Origin: Mycobacterium sp. GA-0227b
GTDB lineage: Bacteria > Actinomycetota > Actinomycetes > Mycobacteriales > Mycobacteriaceae
Direction: 5' to 3'
Assembly: GCF_001499855.1 (NCBI RefSeq)
Contig: NZ_LQIK01000010.1
Coordinates: 35,663 to 99,662, forward strand
Length of the DNA stretch: 64,000 nucleotides
The notes beneath the pieces were generated by a model. The model ran no database searches, was not told the DNA's origin, and worked only from the letters and a program-made list of their open reading frames with translations. Numbering within the stretch: position 1 is the stretch's first letter; every line of letters begins with the position of its first letter. Of the stretch, positions 33,026 to 42,561 are shown piece after piece. The position numbers and the translations under genes are program-made.

Positions 33026-33472
33026 GTGTCCGCTGTAGGAACCTGCAGGGTATTCCGGCCGGATCCCCGGTCGTTCGATCGGTGCGAACACCATCACCGC
33101 GCCAGCTTCTCGGCGTCTCACCGGAAAGGTTCGACGGTCCTCGTGACGGTCGATGGAGAGCTCGATGCCACCAACAGCCGCGCCCTCGCCGGATACGTGG
33201 AAGGACAGATCGCGGGCACCAGACGCCTGGTGATCGACCTTCGGCTCGTCGACTTCTTCGGCACGGCGGGATTCGCCGCCCTGCACTACATCAACGTGAT
33301 CTGTTCACGGAGCGGGATCGACTGGGAGGTGCGCTGCGGCAGACAGGTGCGCCGGCTGCTGGCCATCTGCGATCCCGCGGGCGAGCTGCCGCTCGACAAG
33401 CCGCGCTCACTGCTCGACGAGGTGGGTGCAGGCGCGGGCGATCGCCAACTCCTCATCAGTGGGAACCACTAG
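33026..33472 (+). CDS. STAS-domain protein, anti-sigma-factor antagonist-like
   Basis: 148 residues. The STAS domain covers about 36-130: [21 protein letters not shown], then [22 protein letters not shown]. The usual phosphorylatable Ser in D-[FL]-S-G-[VL] is replaced by FFGTAGF, where Thr could serve. GTG 33026 has CAGGAG 7 bases upstream. It is not in the M. tuberculosis block as I recall it, so possibly an accessory regulator. The last 66 bases overlap the convergent ackA gene. Partner anti-sigma factor not seen nearby. Confidence 0.72.
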   Translation: MSAVGTCRVFRPDPRSFDRCEHHHRASFSASHRKGSTVLVTVDGELDATNSRALAGYVEGQIAGTRRLVIDLRLVDFFGTAGFAALHYINVICSRSGIDWEVRCGRQVRRLLAICDPAGELPLDKPRSLLDEVGAGAGDRQLLISGNH

Positions 33473-34549
33473 CACCGCCGTCGGGGAACTATCGGCCGAG
33501 ATGTGCCGGGCCGTCTTCTCGGGGCTGGCGTTGAGCCGTTCATCGAGCTCGATTCCCAACGGCGCCAGCCCGCTCAGCGCGTCGCGGCGCACCGCCGCGT
33601 CGTTCTCACCGACACCCGCCGTGAACGTGATGACGTCGGCGGAGCCCAGCAGCGCCAGGTACGCGCCGATGTACTTGCGCAGCCGGTGGATATACACGTC
33701 GTACGCCAATTGTGCTGCGGTATCCCCGGATTCGATGCGCTGGTGAAGGACCCGGAAATCGATTTCGCCGCCGAGCCCACGTACGCCGGATCGGCGGTTG
33801 AGCATCTCCTCGATGTCCTCGACGCCCATGTTCGCGGTGCGCCACAGGTACACCAGCACACCGGGATCGATGTCTCCGGACCGGGTGCCCATCACCAGCC
33901 CCTCCATCGGAGTCAATCCCATGGAGGTGTCCACCGGGCGCCCACCGACGATGGCCGACGCCGATGCGCCGTTGCCCAGGTGCAACACGATCTGGCGCAG
34001 TGAGTCCAGCGGCTCTCCCAGATACGCGGCGGCCTGTTCGCTGACGTACTGGTGCGACGTGCCGTGGAAGCCGTATCGACGGATGTGCCACTGCGCGGCA
34101 ACGTCGCGGTCGATCGCATAGTTCGCGGCCGCAGGCGGTAGATCGTGGAAGAACGCGGTGTCGAAGACAGCGACATGGGGCAGGTCGGGCAGCGCCTTGC
34201 GCGCCTCCTCGATACCCAACAGCGCGGGCGGATTGTGTAGGGGCGCAAGAGCGGACAATTCGTCGATCTTGGCGACCAGCGCGTCGTCGATGAGTGTCGG
34301 CTGATAGATGTCCGGACCGCCGTGGACGACCCGGTGCCCGACGGCGACGAGCCCGAGCGTGTCGAGCCGCTGCCCCGACTCAGCCATCTGGTCGAACGCC
34401 TTCTGCAGCGCCTCGGCGTGGTCGCGAACCTGGCCCTCCCCGATACGCTCGACGATGCCGTCCACCACCATATTCTCTGAATCAGGCTCGACGACAGCAT
34501 ATTTGAGCGACGACGAACCCGAGTTGAGCACCAGGACGCTGCGGGCCAT
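33407..34549 (-). CDS. ackA: Acetate kinase
   Basis: Interconverts acetate plus ATP and acetyl phosphate. 380 residues. [17 protein letters not shown] (phosphate and ATP), [37 protein letters not shown] and [43 protein letters not shown] are the family signatures. [13 protein letters not shown] near 315 is the adenosine site. ATG 34549 overlaps the pta stop, giving the standard pta-ackA operon for acetate overflow and acetyl phosphate production. Confidence 0.97.
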   Translation of the reverse strand: MARSVLVLNSGSSSLKYAVVEPDSENMVVDGIVERIGEGQVRDHAEALQKAFDQMAESGQRLDTLGLVAVGHRVVHGGPDIYQPTLIDDALVAKIDELSALAPLHNPPALLGIEEARKALPDLPHVAVFDTAFFHDLPPAAANYAIDRDVAAQWHIRRYGFHGTSHQYVSEQAAAYLGEPLDSLRQIVLHLGNGASASAIVGGRPVDTSMGLTPMEGLVMGTRSGDIDPGVLVYLWRTANMGVEDIEEMLNRRSGVRGLGGEIDFRVLHQRIESGDTAAQLAYDVYIHRLRKYIGAYLALLGSADVITFTAGVGENDAAVRRDALSGLAPLGIELDERLNASPEKTARHISADSSPTAVLVVPTDEELAIARACTHLVEQ

Positions 34550-36651
34550 CAGAGTGTCTGCGCCTGGATGGCGGTGATCGCCACGGTGTTGACGATGTCC
34601 TCCACCAACGCCCCGCGCGAGAGGTCGTTGACGGGTTTCTTCAGCCCCTGCAGCACCGGTCCGATCGCGATCGCGCCCGCGCTGCGCTGCACCGCCTTGT
34701 AGGTGTTGTTGCCGGTGTTGAGGTCCGGGAAGATCAGCACCGTCGCTCGGCCGGCCACCTTCGAGTCCGGCATCTTCGACTTCGCCACCGAGGGCTCCAC
34801 CGCGGCGTCGTACTGGATCGGCCCGTCGACGAGTAGATCCGGCTCTCGCGCGATGACCAGTTCGGTTGCCGCCCTGACCTTCTCGACCTCCGCGCCGGAT
34901 CCGCTGGTGCCCGTCGAGTAGGACAGCATGGCGACCCGCGGTTCGATTCCGAAGCTGGCCGCGGTGCGCGCCGACGAGATCGCGATGTCGGCCAGTTGCT
35001 CCGAGGTCGGATCCGGGACGATCGCGCAGTCACCGTAGGCCAGTACCCGGTCGGCCAGGCACATCAGGAAGATGCTGGACACGGTCTCGACGTCGGGCAG
35101 CGTCTTGATGATCTCGAACGCCGGTCGCACCGTGTGCGCGGTGGTGTGCCGCGCCCCGGACACCATGCCGTCGACCATGTCGTTGTACACCAGCATGGTG
35201 CCGAAGTACGAGACGTCGTGGATGGTCTCGCGGGCCTGTTCGACGGTGACGCCCTTGTGCTTTCGCAGTTCGGCGTACTGCTCTGCGAACTTGTCGCACA
35301 AGTCGCTGGTCTGCGGGTTGAGCACCGTGGCGCCGGAGATGTCGACGCCCAACTCGGCTGCGCGGGGCCGGATCTGCGATTCATCGCCGAGGATCGTCAG
35401 CTCGGCGACGCCTCGGTGCAGCAGTCGGCCCGCCGCGGTCAGGATGCGGTCGTCGTCTCCCTCCGGCAGCACGATGTGCTTGCGGTCGGACCGGGCCCAG
35501 TCCAGCAACTGGTAGGTGAACATCTGCGGAGTGACTACCGCCGGTATCGGGATCGCCAGCTGGGCAAGCAGTTCCGCGATGTCGACGTGGGACTCCATCA
35601 GCGCCAGTGCCGTGTCGATCTTGCGCACCGAGGTCGCCGTCACCCGGCCGCGGGCCGACGCCACCCGGCTCGCCGTCTCGAACGTCCGAAACCTGGTGGC
35701 GATGATCGGCAACCGCAACCCCAGCCCCGACACCAACGCGGCGATCGCCGGATGCAGTTCCAGCCCACCGTTGAGGATGATGCAGGACAGCGATGGAAAG
35801 CCCTCGGCAGCATGGGCGCTCGCCAACGCGAGCACGACGTCGGACCGGTCACCGGCCGCGATCACGGCGACACCCTCGGTGAGTCGCTCGAGTACCCGTT
35901 CGGCGGTCATGCCCGCGACCATCAGATCCATCGCCTCACGCGACAGCAGCGCCGGATCACCGCTGAGCAGCGTGCCTTCCACGGCCTGCTGCAGTTCGGC
36001 GACCGAGGGCGCGACCAGCAGCGGCTCCTCCGGCAGCGCGTAGCACTTGGGCTCGAATCGTTTCAGCGCGTCGGTCACCGCGGACAGTTGAGCCGGATCG
36101 CAGCGGTTGGCGACGACAGCCGCGGTGTGCGCGTGCTGGGCGGCGATCTCGCCGAGGCAGATGTCGACGATGTGGGCGACCTGCTCGGGAGTGCGATCCT
36201 TGGCTTTCACCGCCAGCACCACCGGGGCGCCGAGGTTGGCCGCGATACGCGCGTTGGTCGACAGCTCGCTGGGCGCGGCGACGTCGGTGTAGTCGCTGCC
36301 GACGATCAACACCGCGTCGCAGCGGTCGGCCACTCGGTGGTACCGGTCGACGATGTCGGCCAGCGCGCCGTCGGGGTCGTCGTGCAGCCGCTCGTAGCCG
36401 ACGCCCACGCAGTCGTCGTAGGGCAGCCCGGCAGTGCTGTGCTCGAGCAGCAGTTCGAGGATGTAGTCGCGGTCCTCGCCGAGCCGGGTGATCGGCCGGA
36501 AGACACCGACTTTGGCCACCGTGGCCGTCAGCCGGTGCAGGATGCCCAGCGCGACCGTCGACTTGCCGGTGTCCCCTTCCGGCGATGCCACGTAGATGGC
36601 GGTTGAGCGCTCGCGTGAAGACAACGGCTCCGGGACGGGGTCGGCGGGCAC
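34549..36651 (-). CDS. pta: Phosphate acetyltransferase (long form)
   Basis: Converts acetyl-CoA and phosphate to acetyl phosphate. 700 residues, long Pta with an N-terminal P-loop-like domain ([20 protein letters not shown]), a DRTGG domain (about 220-330) and a C-terminal catalytic PTA_PTB domain from about 375 ([20 protein letters not shown]). [27 protein letters not shown] and [15 protein letters not shown] are active-site stretches. GTG 36651 start; overlaps ackA by one base at the end. The order pta-ackA is kept as in M. tuberculosis. Confidence 0.96.
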   Translation of the reverse strand: MPADPVPEPLSSRERSTAIYVASPEGDTGKSTVALGILHRLTATVAKVGVFRPITRLGEDRDYILELLLEHSTAGLPYDDCVGVGYERLHDDPDGALADIVDRYHRVADRCDAVLIVGSDYTDVAAPSELSTNARIAANLGAPVVLAVKAKDRTPEQVAHIVDICLGEIAAQHAHTAAVVANRCDPAQLSAVTDALKRFEPKCYALPEEPLLVAPSVAELQQAVEGTLLSGDPALLSREAMDLMVAGMTAERVLERLTEGVAVIAAGDRSDVVLALASAHAAEGFPSLSCIILNGGLELHPAIAALVSGLGLRLPIIATRFRTFETASRVASARGRVTATSVRKIDTALALMESHVDIAELLAQLAIPIPAVVTPQMFTYQLLDWARSDRKHIVLPEGDDDRILTAAGRLLHRGVAELTILGDESQIRPRAAELGVDISGATVLNPQTSDLCDKFAEQYAELRKHKGVTVEQARETIHDVSYFGTMLVYNDMVDGMVSGARHTTAHTVRPAFEIIKTLPDVETVSSIFLMCLADRVLAYGDCAIVPDPTSEQLADIAISSARTAASFGIEPRVAMLSYSTGTSGSGAEVEKVRAATELVIAREPDLLVDGPIQYDAAVEPSVAKSKMPDSKVAGRATVLIFPDLNTGNNTYKAVQRSAGAIAIGPVLQGLKKPVNDLSRGALVEDIVNTVAITAIQAQTL

Positions 36652-36658
36652 GCGACCC

Positions 36659-36664
36659 AGCCTA
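36659..36664 (-). promoter_or_regulatory. -10 hexamer TAGGCT for pta-ackA
   Basis: On the minus strand TAGGCT ends 7 bases before GTG 36651; leaderless pta mRNA predicted. It lies in the 21-base gap to the upstream nuclease-like gene. Confidence 0.4.
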
Positions 36665-36672
36665 AGGCAATC

Positions 36673-37644
36673 TCATCCTGCGGTCGGTTCCATCGGCACG
36701 TCGACGGTGGTCGCGAGTCCGCGGTGGTCGGAGCCTGGCAGCGGGACGGTGTAGGCCACCGTCGCCGCACAGTTACGCGTCAGCACATGGTCGATGCCGA
36801 TCACCGGCAACCGGAACCGCTTGCTGGGATAGCTGCGGGTCATGCCCGCGCCGGCCTGCTCGGCAGCGTCCCGATACCCCTCGGCCAGCAGGGCCCGGAA
36901 CGGGCGCATGTCGTAGGTGGCGTTGAGGTCGCCGGCGACGACGACCGCGCCGGAACCGGCGTCACGGGCGACGGCCCGCAGCGTCTCGGGTAACCGCGCG
37001 ATGTCGCCGCTGAACCAGCGCAGCGGCTGCACCCACGGCGCGGCCAGGTGCACGGCGAGCACGGTCAGGTCGGCCCGCACCCCGGGCACCCGGACGCGGG
37101 CGCGGAGCATCGGCATCTGATAGCCCGCGACGGAGGCGGAGGCCACGATCGGATGCCGGCTCCACACGCCGATGCCCGCCGCCATCGGGCGCGGGTCGAG
37201 CACCCGGTGGCCGAACGCGGCGTCGAGTCCGGCGGCCGACATCGCGTTCGCGGCTTCCGGCGTCATCTCCTGCACGACGAGCACATCCGCCGATCCGGTC
37301 GCCAGTTCGACGATCGCACGCGCGTCGGCCCGCCCCATACCGAGGTTGGCCGTCACGACCCGCAGCGCAACCGAGGGCACCGAGGTCTTCTCCGGCCCGA
37401 AGTACCGCGGGGCGAGCACGGCGAGCATCATCAGGCACAACACCGCGGCCAGGATCGTCGGTACCCACCGCCGCGCCACGGCGAACAGCGCCATGGCCGC
37501 GATGCCCGCCGCCGTCAGGTACGGCGCCGCCGCCGCGAGGATCAGCACGATCTTGTGATCGATCGGCAGATAGCGTGACAGCAGCCCGGCGAGCGCCACC
37601 GCGAATGCGAGCGCGCCGAGGACCGTTGCCGGTACTCGAATCAC
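36673..37644 (-). CDS. Membrane-anchored endonuclease/exonuclease/phosphatase-family protein
   Basis: 323 residues. Three N-terminal membrane helices (about 5-24, 33-55 and 62-80) precede an EEP domain starting at RVVTANLGMGRADARAIVEL. Catalytic residues: QEMTPEAANAM (metal Glu), VVVAGDLNATYDMRPF (Asp/Asn), IGIDHVL and PGSDHRGLATTV (His). The active domain should face the periplasm. Substrate may be a lipid phosphodiester or nucleic acid; not determinable here. GTG start; 21 bases before pta, so perhaps co-transcribed. Confidence 0.82.
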   Translation of the reverse strand: MIRVPATVLGALAFAVALAGLLSRYLPIDHKIVLILAAAAPYLTAAGIAAMALFAVARRWVPTILAAVLCLMMLAVLAPRYFGPEKTSVPSVALRVVTANLGMGRADARAIVELATGSADVLVVQEMTPEAANAMSAAGLDAAFGHRVLDPRPMAAGIGVWSRHPIVASASVAGYQMPMLRARVRVPGVRADLTVLAVHLAAPWVQPLRWFSGDIARLPETLRAVARDAGSGAVVVAGDLNATYDMRPFRALLAEGYRDAAEQAGAGMTRSYPSKRFRLPVIGIDHVLTRNCAATVAYTVPLPGSDHRGLATTVDVPMEPTAG

Positions 37645-37672
37645 GTTGTGCGGGAAGGGTTCTCGAGGTGGA

Positions 37673-38680
37673 TCAGCCGAGGCGGCGCAGCCGCGGCTCG
37701 AGGTCGCGCTGAAACAGCTCGAGGAACCGGCGCTGATCGTGGCCGGGGGCGTGGAACACCAGGTGGTTCAGCCCCCACTCGACGTACTGGCCGACCTTCT
37801 CGACGGCCTCGTCCGGATCCGACGCGACGATCCACCGTTTGGCCACCTGCTCGATGGGCAGTTCGTCGGCGGCCTTCTCCATCTCGATCGGATCATCGAT
37901 GGAGTGCTTCTGCTCTGCGGTCAGCGACAGCGGCGCCCAGAACCGGGTGTTCTCCAACGCAAGCTCGGGGTCGGTGTCGTAGGAGATCTTGATCTCGATC
38001 ATCCGGTCGATGTCGTCGACGTTTCTGCCCGCGGCCGCTGCGCCTTCGGAAACGGCGGGGATGAGCTTGTCCTTGTAGAGCTCCTCGCCCTTGCCGCTGG
38101 TGCAGATGAACCCGTCGCCCGCGCGCCCCGCGTACTTGGCGACCACCGGTCCGCCCGCGGCGATGTACACCGGGATGCCACCCTCGGGCACGTCGTAGAT
38201 CGAGGCACCCTTCGTGCGGTAGTACTCGCCGTCGAAGTCGACCCGGTCCCCCAGCCACAACTCGCGCATCAGCTTGACCGACTCCCGCAGCCGGGCGAAA
38301 CGCTCCTTGAACTCCGGCCAGTCGCCCTCGTAGCCGGTGGCGATCTCGTTGAGCGCCTCGCCGGTGCCCACGCCGAGGAAGATCCGGTTCGGATACAGAC
38401 AGCCCATCGTCGCGAAGGCCTGCGCGATCACCGCGGGGTTGTACCGGAACGTCGGGGTCAGCACCGAGGTGCCGAGGATCAGGTTCTTGGTGCGCTCGCC
38501 GACCGCGGTCATCCACGCCAGGGAGAACGGTGCGTGACCGCCCTCGTGGCGCCACGGCTGGAAGTGGTCGCTGACCGTCGCGCTGTCCATGCCGTGCTCT
38601 TCGGCGGCCACGGCCAGCTCGACCAGTTCCCGTGGCGCGAACTGCTCCGCCGACGCCTTGTATCCGAGTTTCAAGTCCAC
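37673..38680 (-). CDS. fgd1: F420-dependent glucose-6-phosphate dehydrogenase
   Basis: Oxidises glucose-6-phosphate to 6-phosphogluconolactone and reduces coenzyme F420, the cell's main source of F420H2 (needed for nitroimidazole prodrug activation). 335 residues, luciferase-like TIM barrel. N-terminus [43 protein letters not shown] is the Fgd signature. [38 protein letters not shown] and [15 protein letters not shown] line the F420/G6P site. GTG 38680 with GGAGGG further upstream. Divergent from an MBL-fold gene. Confidence 0.97.
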   Translation of the reverse strand: MDLKLGYKASAEQFAPRELVELAVAAEEHGMDSATVSDHFQPWRHEGGHAPFSLAWMTAVGERTKNLILGTSVLTPTFRYNPAVIAQAFATMGCLYPNRIFLGVGTGEALNEIATGYEGDWPEFKERFARLRESVKLMRELWLGDRVDFDGEYYRTKGASIYDVPEGGIPVYIAAGGPVVAKYAGRAGDGFICTSGKGEELYKDKLIPAVSEGAAAAGRNVDDIDRMIEIKISYDTDPELALENTRFWAPLSLTAEQKHSIDDPIEMEKAADELPIEQVAKRWIVASDPDEAVEKVGQYVEWGLNHLVFHAPGHDQRRFLELFQRDLEPRLRRLG

Positions 38681-38703
38681 ACGTCGTTTCTACTCCACCC
38701 TCC

Positions 38704-38709
38704 TAAACT
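38704..38709 (+). promoter_or_regulatory. -10 hexamer TAAACT for MBL gene
   Basis: TAAACT ends 6 bases before ATG 38716 in the 35-base divergent gap with fgd1. Confidence 0.45.
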
Positions 38710-38715
38710 CGCGGC

Positions 38716-39453
38716 ATGGCAGCAGAGCTGAGCGCCATCACCGACAGCGTCCATTTCGCCTACACCGACCTGGTCAACTGGACGCTGATCACCGACGACA
38801 CCGGGGTGGTGTTGATCGACACCGGCTTCCCCGGCAACCGCGACGACGTGTTGCGGTCGGTGCGCCAGCTCGGCTTCGACGTCGACGACCTGCGCGCAAT
38901 TGTGTTGACGCACGCGCACATCGACCACTTCGGCTCGGCGATCTGGTTCGCGAAGACGCACGGCACGCCGGTGTACTGCCACGCCGCCGAGGTCGGACAC
39001 GCCAAGCGGGAGTATCTCGAGCAGGCGTCGCCGGTCGACATCGCCAAGCACATCTGGCAGCCGCGCTACCTCACGTGGTCGGTGGCGATCACCCGCAAGG
39101 GCGGGATGGTGCGCGACGGCATACCCTCCGCGCAGGTCCTCACCGCGGAGGTCGCGGCGGGCCTGCCCGGCAAGCCGATGGCGATTCCGACGCCGGGCCA
39201 CACCGGCGGGCACTGCTCATTTCTCGTCGACGGTGTGCTGGTGAGCGGTGATGCGTTGGTCACCGGTCATCCGCTGCTGTCGCACGACGGGCCGCAACTG
39301 CTGCCGGGCCTGTTCAACCACGACCAGGACGGCTGCGTGCGCAGCCTGGCCGCGCTCGGCCTGTTGGACACCGAGGTGCTGCTGCCGGGGCACGGCCCGG
39401 TGTGGCGGGGGTCGATCCGAGACGCGGCGGAGGCCGCGGCGGCCAGACCTTAG
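38716..39453 (+). CDS. MBL-fold metallo-hydrolase (Rv0406c-type)
   Basis: 245-residue zinc hydrolase of the metallo-beta-lactamase fold. Zinc motif LTHAHIDHFGSA (H-x-H-x-D-H) near 66-77, GHTGGHCSFL (next His) near 157, VSGDALVT (bridging Asp) and LLPGHGPVW (last His) complete the set. No signal peptide, so cytosolic; more likely a glyoxalase-II- or lactonase-type enzyme than a secreted beta-lactamase. ATG 38716 with leaderless promoter. Ends 4 bases into the convergent membrane gene. Confidence 0.88.
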   Translation: MAAELSAITDSVHFAYTDLVNWTLITDDTGVVLIDTGFPGNRDDVLRSVRQLGFDVDDLRAIVLTHAHIDHFGSAIWFAKTHGTPVYCHAAEVGHAKREYLEQASPVDIAKHIWQPRYLTWSVAITRKGGMVRDGIPSAQVLTAEVAAGLPGKPMAIPTPGHTGGHCSFLVDGVLVSGDALVTGHPLLSHDGPQLLPGLFNHDQDGCVRSLAALGLLDTEVLLPGHGPVWRGSIRDAAEAAAARP

Positions 39454-39770
39454 ACGATTTTCTGGTAGCCGAGCAGGAAGACCGCGGTCAGGCACAGGCC
39501 GCACGCGACCACGATCGTCGGCATCAGGATCATGGCGTCGAGCTCGTCGTCATCGAGCACGTCGCTTTCGAAGCGGCCGAACAGCACCCGCGCCACCCCG
39601 GTTCGGCGGAACGTGTGCACCATGGTGCGGACGGCTTTGCTCTCGCGTCGGCGACCGATGAACACCCGCGACGCCACCCCGATCAGAAACGTCAGCAGAC
39701 CGGCCGCAACCAGCAGCCAGCCGACCATCGTCTGCGATAACGCCACAATCACCCCCGGTGTCGGCGACAC
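39450..39770 (-). CDS. Three-helix membrane protein, unknown function
   Basis: 106 residues, not recognised. Hydrophobic segments near 14-38 and 82-101 flank a charged loop with RRRESKAVRTMVHTFRRTGVARVLFGR and an acidic patch DVLDDDELD. GTG 39770 is the longest start; GTG 39752 is an alternative giving 100 residues. Convergent with the MBL gene and 11 bases downstream of the GNAT gene. Confidence 0.55.
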   Translation of the reverse strand: MSPTPGVIVALSQTMVGWLLVAAGLLTFLIGVASRVFIGRRRESKAVRTMVHTFRRTGVARVLFGRFESDVLDDDELDAMILMPTIVVACGLCLTAVFLLGYQKIV

Positions 39771-39781
39771 CTCGATTCAGC

Positions 39782-40288
39782 TTATCGGCCGGGACGCAGG
39801 TCCTTGGCGAACGCGATCGGATACACCTCGCCGTCGGCGGGTAGCGGCTCGGCGAGGCGCGTGTAGCCCGCGGACACGTACAGCGCCTCGGCTTCGGGCT
39901 GGCGGTCGCCGGTCGTCAGGTAGACGCGGGCATAGCCGCGGGCGACGATCTCGCGCTCCAGTTCACCCAGCAGCGCCTTGGCGTAGCCACGCTGCCGGTG
40001 GTCACTGTCGGTCCAGATCCGCTTGAGTTCGGCGGTGGCATCGTCGAACCGGCGGAACGCACCGCCGGTAACGGGTCGTCCGCCGCTCAGGCCGATGAGC
40101 AGACCGCCGTTCGGGGCTTCGAACTCGTCGGCGGGATGGCTCCGCAGCCACGTCATCACCCGTTGTTCGGTGCCGCCGTAGCGACGGGCGTACTCCACCG
40201 CGAGTTCGGCGAGAAGCGGCTCGGCCAACGGATCGTCCTGACCGACCGACACGAAGCGGAGCTGATGGACTGCGGCGGACTCGCTCAC
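39782..40288 (-). CDS. GNAT family N-acetyltransferase
   Basis: 168-residue acetyltransferase. The acetyl-CoA loop ELKRIWTDSDHRQRGYAKALLGELE (Q-R-G-Y-A, about 86-110) and YLTTGDRQPEAEALYVSAGYTRL match GNAT motifs. GTG 40288 is chosen because GGAAGGA lies 8 bases upstream; the frame extends to TTG 40306. Divergent from an SDR gene across only 17 bases. Substrate unknown. Confidence 0.82.
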   Translation of the reverse strand: MSESAAVHQLRFVSVGQDDPLAEPLLAELAVEYARRYGGTEQRVMTWLRSHPADEFEAPNGGLLIGLSGGRPVTGGAFRRFDDATAELKRIWTDSDHRQRGYAKALLGELEREIVARGYARVYLTTGDRQPEAEALYVSAGYTRLAEPLPADGEVYPIAFAKDLRPGR

Positions 40289-40293
40289 GCGCT

Positions 40294-40299
40294 TATCCT
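40294..40299 (+). promoter_or_regulatory. -10 hexamer TATCCT for SDR at 40306
   Basis: TATCCT ends 6 bases before ATG 40306. The same 17-base gap also carries the ribosome binding site of the divergent GNAT gene, so the two leaders overlap. Confidence 0.45.
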
Positions 40300-40305
40300 T
40301 CCGCA

Positions 40306-41169
40306 ATGACCTCGGAGCCGAGCGTGTCGGGCAAGGTGGCTTTCATCACCGGAGGGGCGTCTGGCATCGGCGCAGCGCTGGCGGCGAGGCTCGCTGACGG
40401 AGGCGCCGAGGTATGGATCGCCGATCGCCAGATCGGCCCCGCGCAAGAGTTGGCGCAACGGCTCAACAGCGGTGGCGCAACGGTACATGCGGTCGAGCTC
40501 GACGTGCGTGACTTCCCATCGTTCGAGAGCGGCGTCGCCGACGCGGTGCAGCAGTCCGGACGGATCGACTTCCTGTTCAACAATGCCGGCATCGGGGTGG
40601 GCGGCGAGATCGACTCGTACACACTCGACGACTGGAACGACGTCATCGACGTGAACCTGCGCGGTGTCGTGCACGGCATCCAGGCGGTCTATCCGATCAT
40701 GATTCGTCAACGCTCCGGCCATATCGTCAACACCGCGTCCATGGCCGGCTTGATGACGAACGGCAGCCAGGCGAGTTACGCCGCCACCAAACATGCCGTC
40801 GTGGCGCTCACCAGGACACTGCGGATCGAGGCCGAGCGTCACGGCGTGCGGGCCTCGGTGCTGTGTCCGGGCGTGATCCGGACGCCGATCCTCACCGGCG
40901 GTGAGTACGGACGCCTCAACCTGCGCGGCGCCAGCAGGGACGACATCCTCAAATCGTGGGAGCAGCTGCGGCCGATGGCGCCCGAGAAGTTCGCCGACCG
41001 CGCCCTTCGGGCCGTCCTACGGAATGACGTCGTCATCGTGGTGCCTGGCTGGTGGAAGGCGTTCTGGTATCTGGAACGGCTCTCACCGGCGTTGACGCTG
41101 CGGCTTGCGAAACGCGTGCTCAAACAGTGGCGCGAGCTGGAGTCCTCCGGCCTTTCAACGAAAACTTGA
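40306..41169 (+). CDS. Short-chain dehydrogenase/reductase (SDR)
   Basis: NAD(P)-dependent oxidoreductase of 287 residues. Cofactor motif TGGASGIGAALA (T-G-x3-G-x-G), NNAGIGV, and catalytic Ser in NTASMAGLM with YAATK (Tyr/Lys) are all present. The C-terminal extension (VPGWWKAFWYLERLSPALTLRLAKR) is amphipathic and may touch the membrane, as in mycobacterial SDRs acting on lipids. Followed after 20 bases by a second SDR. Confidence 0.9.
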   Translation: MTSEPSVSGKVAFITGGASGIGAALAARLADGGAEVWIADRQIGPAQELAQRLNSGGATVHAVELDVRDFPSFESGVADAVQQSGRIDFLFNNAGIGVGGEIDSYTLDDWNDVIDVNLRGVVHGIQAVYPIMIRQRSGHIVNTASMAGLMTNGSQASYAATKHAVVALTRTLRIEAERHGVRASVLCPGVIRTPILTGGEYGRLNLRGASRDDILKSWEQLRPMAPEKFADRALRAVLRNDVVIVVPGWWKAFWYLERLSPALTLRLAKRVLKQWRELESSGLSTKT

Positions 41170-41189
41170 CAGGTGTAAAGTTCGGCCGC

Positions 41190-42056
41190 ATGGACAACAT
41201 CAGGGGTAGGACCATCGCGATCACCGGCGCCGCCCGCGGGATCGGCTACGCGACCGCGAAGGCGCTGCTGGCTCGCGGGGCGCGCGTGGTCATCGGCGAT
41301 CGCGATGTCGCGCTGCAGGAGTCGGCCGTCGCTGCGTTGACCAAGCTCGGCTCGGTGTCCGGTTACCCGCTCGACGTCACGGACCGGCAGTCGTTCGAGA
41401 CGTTCCTCGACAAGGCCCGCGTCGACGGCGGCGGCCGCATCGACGTGTTGATCAACAACGCCGGCGTGATGCCGATCGGCCCGTTCCTCGAGGAGTCCGA
41501 GCAGTCGATCCGGTCGACGCTCGAGGTGAACCTGTACGGCGTGATCACCGGCTGCCAGCTGGTGCTGCCGGAGATGATCGCGCGGCGCAGCGGCCACGTC
41601 ATCAACATCGCCTCGCTGTCCGGGCTGATCCCGGTGCCGGGTCAGGTGGTCTATGTGGGCGCCAAGTTCGGCGTGGTCGGGTTGACCGCGGCGCTCGCCG
41701 ACGAGGTCGCACCGCACGGCGTCGACGTGTCGGTGGTCATGCCGCCGTTCACCCGCACCGAGCTGATCTCGGGCACCAAGGAGACGATCGGCACCAAGCC
41801 GGTCGAGCCGGAGGAGATCGCCGCAGCGATCGTGAAGACGCTCGACAAGCCGAAGACGCATGTCGCGGTCCCGCCGTTCCTGCGCTTCACCGCCCAGGCC
41901 GCGCAGATGCTCGGCCCCCGCGGGCGTCGGTGGATGAACCGCAAGCTCGGGCTCGACAACGTATTCCTCGAATTCGACACCACCGCCCGCAAGAACTACG
42001 AGGACCGGGCCCGCACCGCGCAGGGCGTCGTCGAGGGACAGGCCGACAAGTCCTAA
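41190..42056 (+). CDS. Short-chain dehydrogenase/reductase (SDR), second copy
   Basis: 288-residue SDR. TGAARGIGYATA cofactor motif, NNAGVMP, NIASLSGLI (Ser) and YVGAKFG (Tyr/Lys) give a full active site. The C-terminus (RFTAQAAQMLGPRGRRWMNRKLGLDNVFLEFD) again is basic-amphipathic. ATG 41190 is preferred over the long frame, which overlaps the first SDR. The two SDRs share layout and are probably a diverged tandem pair acting on related lipid-like substrates. Confidence 0.9.
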   Translation: MDNIRGRTIAITGAARGIGYATAKALLARGARVVIGDRDVALQESAVAALTKLGSVSGYPLDVTDRQSFETFLDKARVDGGGRIDVLINNAGVMPIGPFLEESEQSIRSTLEVNLYGVITGCQLVLPEMIARRSGHVINIASLSGLIPVPGQVVYVGAKFGVVGLTAALADEVAPHGVDVSVVMPPFTRTELISGTKETIGTKPVEPEEIAAAIVKTLDKPKTHVAVPPFLRFTAQAAQMLGPRGRRWMNRKLGLDNVFLEFDTTARKNYEDRARTAQGVVEGQADKS

Positions 42057-42063
42057 CCGGCCG

Positions 42064-42133
42064 CCTACGCTCGAGATTGCATACAGGGTCGTGATTCGGG
42101 ACGAACAGCCCTGGGTGCAATCTCGCGCGTAGG
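42064..42133. repeat. 70-bp inverted-repeat element, CGARAYYGM-ended
   Basis: Left arm 42064-42081 (CCTACGCTCGAGATTGCA) pairs with right arm 42116-42133 with a single mismatch; 34-base loop with an inner CAGGG/CCCTG pair. It sits between convergent genes and may terminate both. CGAGATTGC is its end motif. Similar sequences occur in other mycobacterial genomes as far as I recall. Confidence 0.75.
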
Positions 42134-42141
42134 ACCCGCCG

Positions 42142-42561
42142 CTAAGCGTCGGGGAACGTCGGCGCTGGATCTCCCAGCCGATAGCCCTCGATGACCTCCA
42201 CACAGTCGAACAGTTCCTCGAGGCCGAACTGATAGTCGTCGGCAGTGCCCACGAACACCACATGTGCGACGTCCGCGGCGTCGTCAGCGGTCAGCACGAT
42301 CGTCGTCACGTTGACGAGATCCTCATCGGGCACGTCGGCGTGCGACGGCGGATAGAACCACAACGCCGACTCCTCATCGGAGAGCTCGTCGTCGAACACC
42401 CAGCCCCGCTCTGTGATTCGCGCGTCGAATGCCTCCAGCACCGCCGCCGTCGCGGTCTGCTCGGTCAGCGCCTCCATCACGCCGTCGGGAACCCACCGCT
42501 CGTTGCGGGCGGCCTGCCGCTTGCGCCGGCGCGCCTTCTTCGCATCGCTGCGCTTGGACAC
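42142..42561 (-). CDS. Conserved mycobacterial hypothetical protein
   Basis: 139 residues, function unknown. Very basic N-terminus (KRSDAKKARRRKRQAARNERW), then an acidic alpha/beta domain with LSDEESALWFYPPSHADV and FGLEELFDCVEVIEGY. GTG 42561 is directly adjacent to the metZ stop, so it is co-transcribed with metZ. The basic head could bind nucleic acid or ribosomes; this is only a guess. Confidence 0.7.
   Translation of the reverse strand: MSKRSDAKKARRRKRQAARNERWVPDGVMEALTEQTATAAVLEAFDARITERGWVFDDELSDEESALWFYPPSHADVPDEDLVNVTTIVLTADDAADVAHVVFVGTADDYQFGLEELFDCVEVIEGYRLGDPAPTFPDA

Noticed and set aside
34996..36606. Open frame of 536 codons antisense to pta
   Set aside because: Pta is complete with all motifs; the antisense product is a His/Arg/Gln-rich shadow.
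41166..41181. TTGACA and TAAAGT before the second SDR read as a promoter
   Set aside because: The two hexamers are only 4 bases apart, so they cannot act as -35 and -10 together; the gene is probably read through from the first SDR.
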